DNA of 62,649 nt from Bradyrhizobium sp. (GTDB lineage Bacteria; Pseudomonadota; Alphaproteobacteria; Rhizobiales; Xanthobacteraceae), in assembly GCF_030654605.1 (NCBI RefSeq), contig NZ_JAURXB010000158.1, positions 1-62,649 of the forward strand, in the 5' to 3' direction. Made by a program: the position numbers and the translations under genes. Below the pieces are notes generated by a model that was not told where the DNA came from, ran no database searches, and saw nothing but the letters and a program-made list of their open reading frames with translations. This document shows, piece by piece, positions 60,526 through 62,649 of this stretch. Position 1 is the stretch's first letter; each line of letters opens with the position of its first letter.

Positions 60526-61491
60526 TCAGACCTTGACGAGGCGCACCCGCGTGCCCCAGGGGTCGACGGCCTCGAGCCCGTTCGCAATGGCTGCCACCGT
60601 GACGCCGGCCTGACGCAGGCGCTCTTCCCGTGCGGCGAACAACTCCGCTTGCTCGATCTCCAGTGAAAACCAGGCCAGGCCGGTGGCCGCATCGTCGCGG
60701 CGGCCGGCGCCCGCGCTTTGCCAGACGTTGAGACCGAGATGATGATGATAGCGGCCGGAGGACAGGAAGGCGGCACCGTTGCGCTGGCGCGTCGGATCGA
60801 AGCCGAGGGCGCCGCGGTAAAAACCGTCGGCCTGCGCCAGATCGCCGACGCGCAGATGGATGTGCCCGATGCGCAAGCCCTCCGGCGCGCGCGCGTAATC
60901 GCTGACGCGCGTATCGGTGAGCGCGACGAGACCGTCGATATCGAGCTGGTCGGTCCCCATCGTCACCGTGCCGTCGCTCCATTGCCAGAGCGAGGGATCG
61001 CGATCGGCATAGACCTCGATGCCGTTGCCCTCGGGATCGTCGAGATAGACGGATTCGCTGACGCGGTGATCGGCAAAGCCCGACAGCGGCACGCGATGGA
61101 GCGCCGCATGCACCAGCCAGCGCGCCAGATCCTTGCGCGACGGCATCAGGAAGGCGGTATGATAGAGCCCGGCGGCCTTGCGGGATTCGTCGGCAGCTTG
61201 CGGACGCGCCTCGAGCACCAGCAGTCTTACGCCGTCCGAACCGAGTACCGCCCCGGCAACGGTCCGCTCCATCACCGTCAGACCCAGCACATCACGATAG
61301 AAATCCGCGACGGCATCCAGCTTGCGGACTCGCATCGTCACCGTGCCGATCCGCATCGGCGTGCGGTTGGCGAAGGTCGGTCTTCCGCTGCCAGCATTTC
61401 CCTCGGCGCGCGCCGCTCCTGCGGCAGCCGCAGCGAACGAGGAGGCGCCGGCGAGGTGCAGCAAAGTGCGTCGGGTCAGGTCGAGATTCAT
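60526..61491 (-). CDS. Tat-exported VOC-family protein, CatE-like
   Basis: 321 residues from the ATG at 61491. LTRRTLLHLAGASSFAAAAAG is a Tat-like signal. Two VOC (glyoxalase/dioxygenase) halves follow, at about 45-170 and 200-320. Possible metal ligands are His in LYHTAFLMPSR or GIGHIH-type strands and Glu in GNGIEVYADRD, as in CatE-type ring-cleaving dioxygenases. Exported VOC proteins are uncommon. It lies 104 bases upstream of bisC in the same direction. Confidence 0.72.
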   Translation of the reverse strand: MNLDLTRRTLLHLAGASSFAAAAAGAARAEGNAGSGRPTFANRTPMRIGTVTMRVRKLDAVADFYRDVLGLTVMERTVAGAVLGSDGVRLLVLEARPQAADESRKAAGLYHTAFLMPSRKDLARWLVHAALHRVPLSGFADHRVSESVYLDDPEGNGIEVYADRDPSLWQWSDGTVTMGTDQLDIDGLVALTDTRVSDYARAPEGLRIGHIHLRVGDLAQADGFYRGALGFDPTRQRNGAAFLSSGRYHHHLGLNVWQSAGAGRRDDAATGLAWFSLEIEQAELFAAREERLRQAGVTVAAIANGLEAVDPWGTRVRLVKV

Positions 61492-61777
61492 CGTGGGTCC
61501 GTTGCCTGGGTCCAGATCGGCTGACGGTGTATCACGTTTTCGATCGGCCGCGGCCCGCCGTTGCGCGGGCTTGGACCACACCTGTAAATTTTTCGTGTGA
61601 GGTAAATCGGGTCGCGGGCGCCGGTCACCGAAGCCTTCTCGACGTGGATGAGAACCGTCAGCTGCATTCGGGTGGTCTGGAGAGGATGAAGATGGAAGCC
61701 GCCATGAGGTTGCGTCTGATATTGGTTTGGATCATCAATGACGGCAGTTTCATTTCGACTTGAAGGAGAAGAAAAGC

Positions 61778-62416
61778 GTGGCAAAGATCCAGCCCGAGCC
61801 CGTCCGCGATCCCAAGGCCGATCATCTTCTAACGCCGCAAAACTGCGTTTTGGTCCTGATCGACTTCCAGCCTGAGCAATATTCGACCGTGACCTCTTCC
61901 TCCCGTGAGGAGATCACCCTCAATGTGGTCGCGCTGTGCAAACTCGCTCAGGCCTACAGCATCCCCGTGGTGCTCTCGACGGTCGCAGTGGACATGGGCG
62001 TGAACGAAGGCACGATTTCGGCGATACGCGAGGCTCTGCCGGGAGTGGAAGAAATCGACCGCACGGGCGTCAATGCCTGGGAGGACGAGGACTTCCGCAA
62101 GGCCGTCCAAGGCACCGCGCGGCGCAAGGTAGTCATCGCCGCGCTTTGGACCGAGGTCTGCCTGGCCTTTCCGACCCTCGACATGCTGGCCGAGGGCTAC
62201 GAGGTCTATCCGGTTGCCGACGCTGTGGGCGGCATCTCGCCGACCGCACACGAGCGCGCGTTTGACCGAATGATTCAGGCGGGGGCAAAACCCATCACCG
62301 CGATCTCCTTCGGCTGCGAAATCATGCGCAACTGGGCGCGTGGAGATTCCGACAAGCTGCGACACGTGATGCAATGGTATTTCCCCCAGCATCGCCGTCA
62401 GCACAAATCAACCTGA
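61778..62416 (+). CDS. Isochorismatase-like cysteine hydrolase (YcaC type)
   Basis: 212 residues from the GTG at 61778, which follows AAGGAG; the upstream TTG at 61760 is less likely. Asp29 (VLIDFQPEQ), NAWEDEDF and Cys128 (ALWTEVCLA) are the family active-site residues. It hydrolyses an unidentified amide or ester. It is the last protein gene before the att-like junction at the right end. Confidence 0.82.
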   Translation: MAKIQPEPVRDPKADHLLTPQNCVLVLIDFQPEQYSTVTSSSREEITLNVVALCKLAQAYSIPVVLSTVAVDMGVNEGTISAIREALPGVEEIDRTGVNAWEDEDFRKAVQGTARRKVVIAALWTEVCLAFPTLDMLAEGYEVYPVADAVGGISPTAHERAFDRMIQAGAKPITAISFGCEIMRNWARGDSDKLRHVMQWYFPQHRRQHKST

Positions 62417-62456
62417 GGGGACGCGGAGGTTGTGCTGCTGCGGGTTTATGCAAAGC

Positions 62457-62519
62457 TGGCGCTCCCTAGGGGAATTGAACCCCTGTTTCAGCCTTGAGAG
62501 GGCCGCGTCCTAATATGAC
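62457..62519 (-). other. 3' part of tRNA-Glu(CTC); candidate attachment-site core
   Basis: Read leftward, the sequence holds an intact anticodon arm (CGGCC-CTCTCAA-GGCTG, anticodon CTC), a T arm (AGGGG-TTCAATT-CCCCT), a 3' acceptor strand AGGGAGC, discriminator G and CCA (ending at 62457). The 5' side breaks down: a shortened D arm (GTC-ATATTAG-GAC), and upstream bases GCCTCGA cannot pair with AGGGAGC. The normal partner would be GCTCCCT. It is therefore a duplicated tRNA 3' end, as left at one end of a tRNA-integrated element. Confidence 0.75.
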
Positions 62520-62530
62520 CCTCGTCGAGG

Positions 62531-62638
62531 CTACCATTTTCTACCAAACCAATCTGTTTTCGGCGGTCTGAGCAGTCTTTTTGCGTGGTGCGGAGACGAA
62601 AGCGTACCCTTCCCTACCATACCAACCTACCATACCAA
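62531..62638. repeat. CTACCA direct repeats beside the tRNA fragment
   Basis: CTACCA occurs at 62531, 62541, 62614 and 62628; the last two extend to CTACCATACCA with a 14-base period. Short directly repeated motifs next to a tRNA core resemble arm-type sites of tyrosine integrases. Confidence 0.55.
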
Positions 62639-62649
62639 AACCGGCACGG

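Overview
The window is GC-rich alphaproteobacterial chromosome and looks like Bradyrhizobium or a close relative (Nitrobacteraceae). The grounds are a DUF1134/EipA-type envelope protein, a short two-domain PutA, a CyaC-type redox-linked adenylate cyclase, many CoA-dependent catabolic genes, and several families of palindromic intergenic repeats of the kind common in these genomes. This assignment comes from recognising protein families by eye; no database search was run.

Layout. 1-6.3 kb: cysQ (5' end cut by the window edge), YHS protein, EipA-like protein, membrane-anchored coiled-coil protein, tRNA-Val(CAC), two tiny membrane proteins, an EEP-fold phosphoesterase and a HAD phosphatase. 6.4-10.5 kb: nuclease-like protein, thiamine-diphosphate enzyme, L,D-transpeptidase, DUF2927-like protein. 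10.5-20 kb: isovaleryl-CoA dehydrogenase, then a long rightward catabolic run of two tandem CYP153-type P450s, thioesterase, acyl-CoA dehydrogenase, class III CoA-transferase, MaoC-like hydratase and benzoylformate decarboxylase. Several of these genes are joined by ATGA overlaps. 20-24 kb: two adjacent exported proteins that share a C-terminal-type beta domain and have no recognisable function. 24-30 kb: SDR, hemolysin III, ycjX-ycjF pair, ArnT/PMT-like glycosyltransferase.

30-41 kb: cyaC (di-heme-like membrane anchor, 2Fe-2S domain and cyclase domain) with a perfect TGTGA-N6-TCACA palindrome at its stop codon, a His-rich exported peptide, a cold-shock protein, an exported protein with a likely Cys-His-Asp papain-like triad, putA, a CoA-transferase, a GST, small proteins (one zinc ribbon) and an orphan pstB. 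41-47.7 kb: an exported CxxCH protein with a duplicated scrap of its own 3' end nearby, a membrane protein, a GST and a lemA-TPM-TPM operon. 47.9-62.4 kb: enoyl-CoA hydratase with two acyl-CoA dehydrogenases, an orphan CoxL-like molybdoenzyme, an HtrA-like protease, a DapA-like aldolase, a Tat-exported GH1 glycosidase that overlaps a bisC-like molybdoenzyme tail to tail, a Tat-exported VOC protein and an isochorismatase-like hydrolase.

The right end (62457-62638) carries the 3' two-thirds of a tRNA-Glu gene preceded by unrelated sequence and by repeated CTACCA motifs. This looks like the attachment-site junction of an integrated element lying to the right of the window. The strongest leads are this att-like junction, the cyaC/CRP-like-site pair, the two-gene exported system at 20.2-24.1 kb, and the cryptic papain-like protein at 33 kb.
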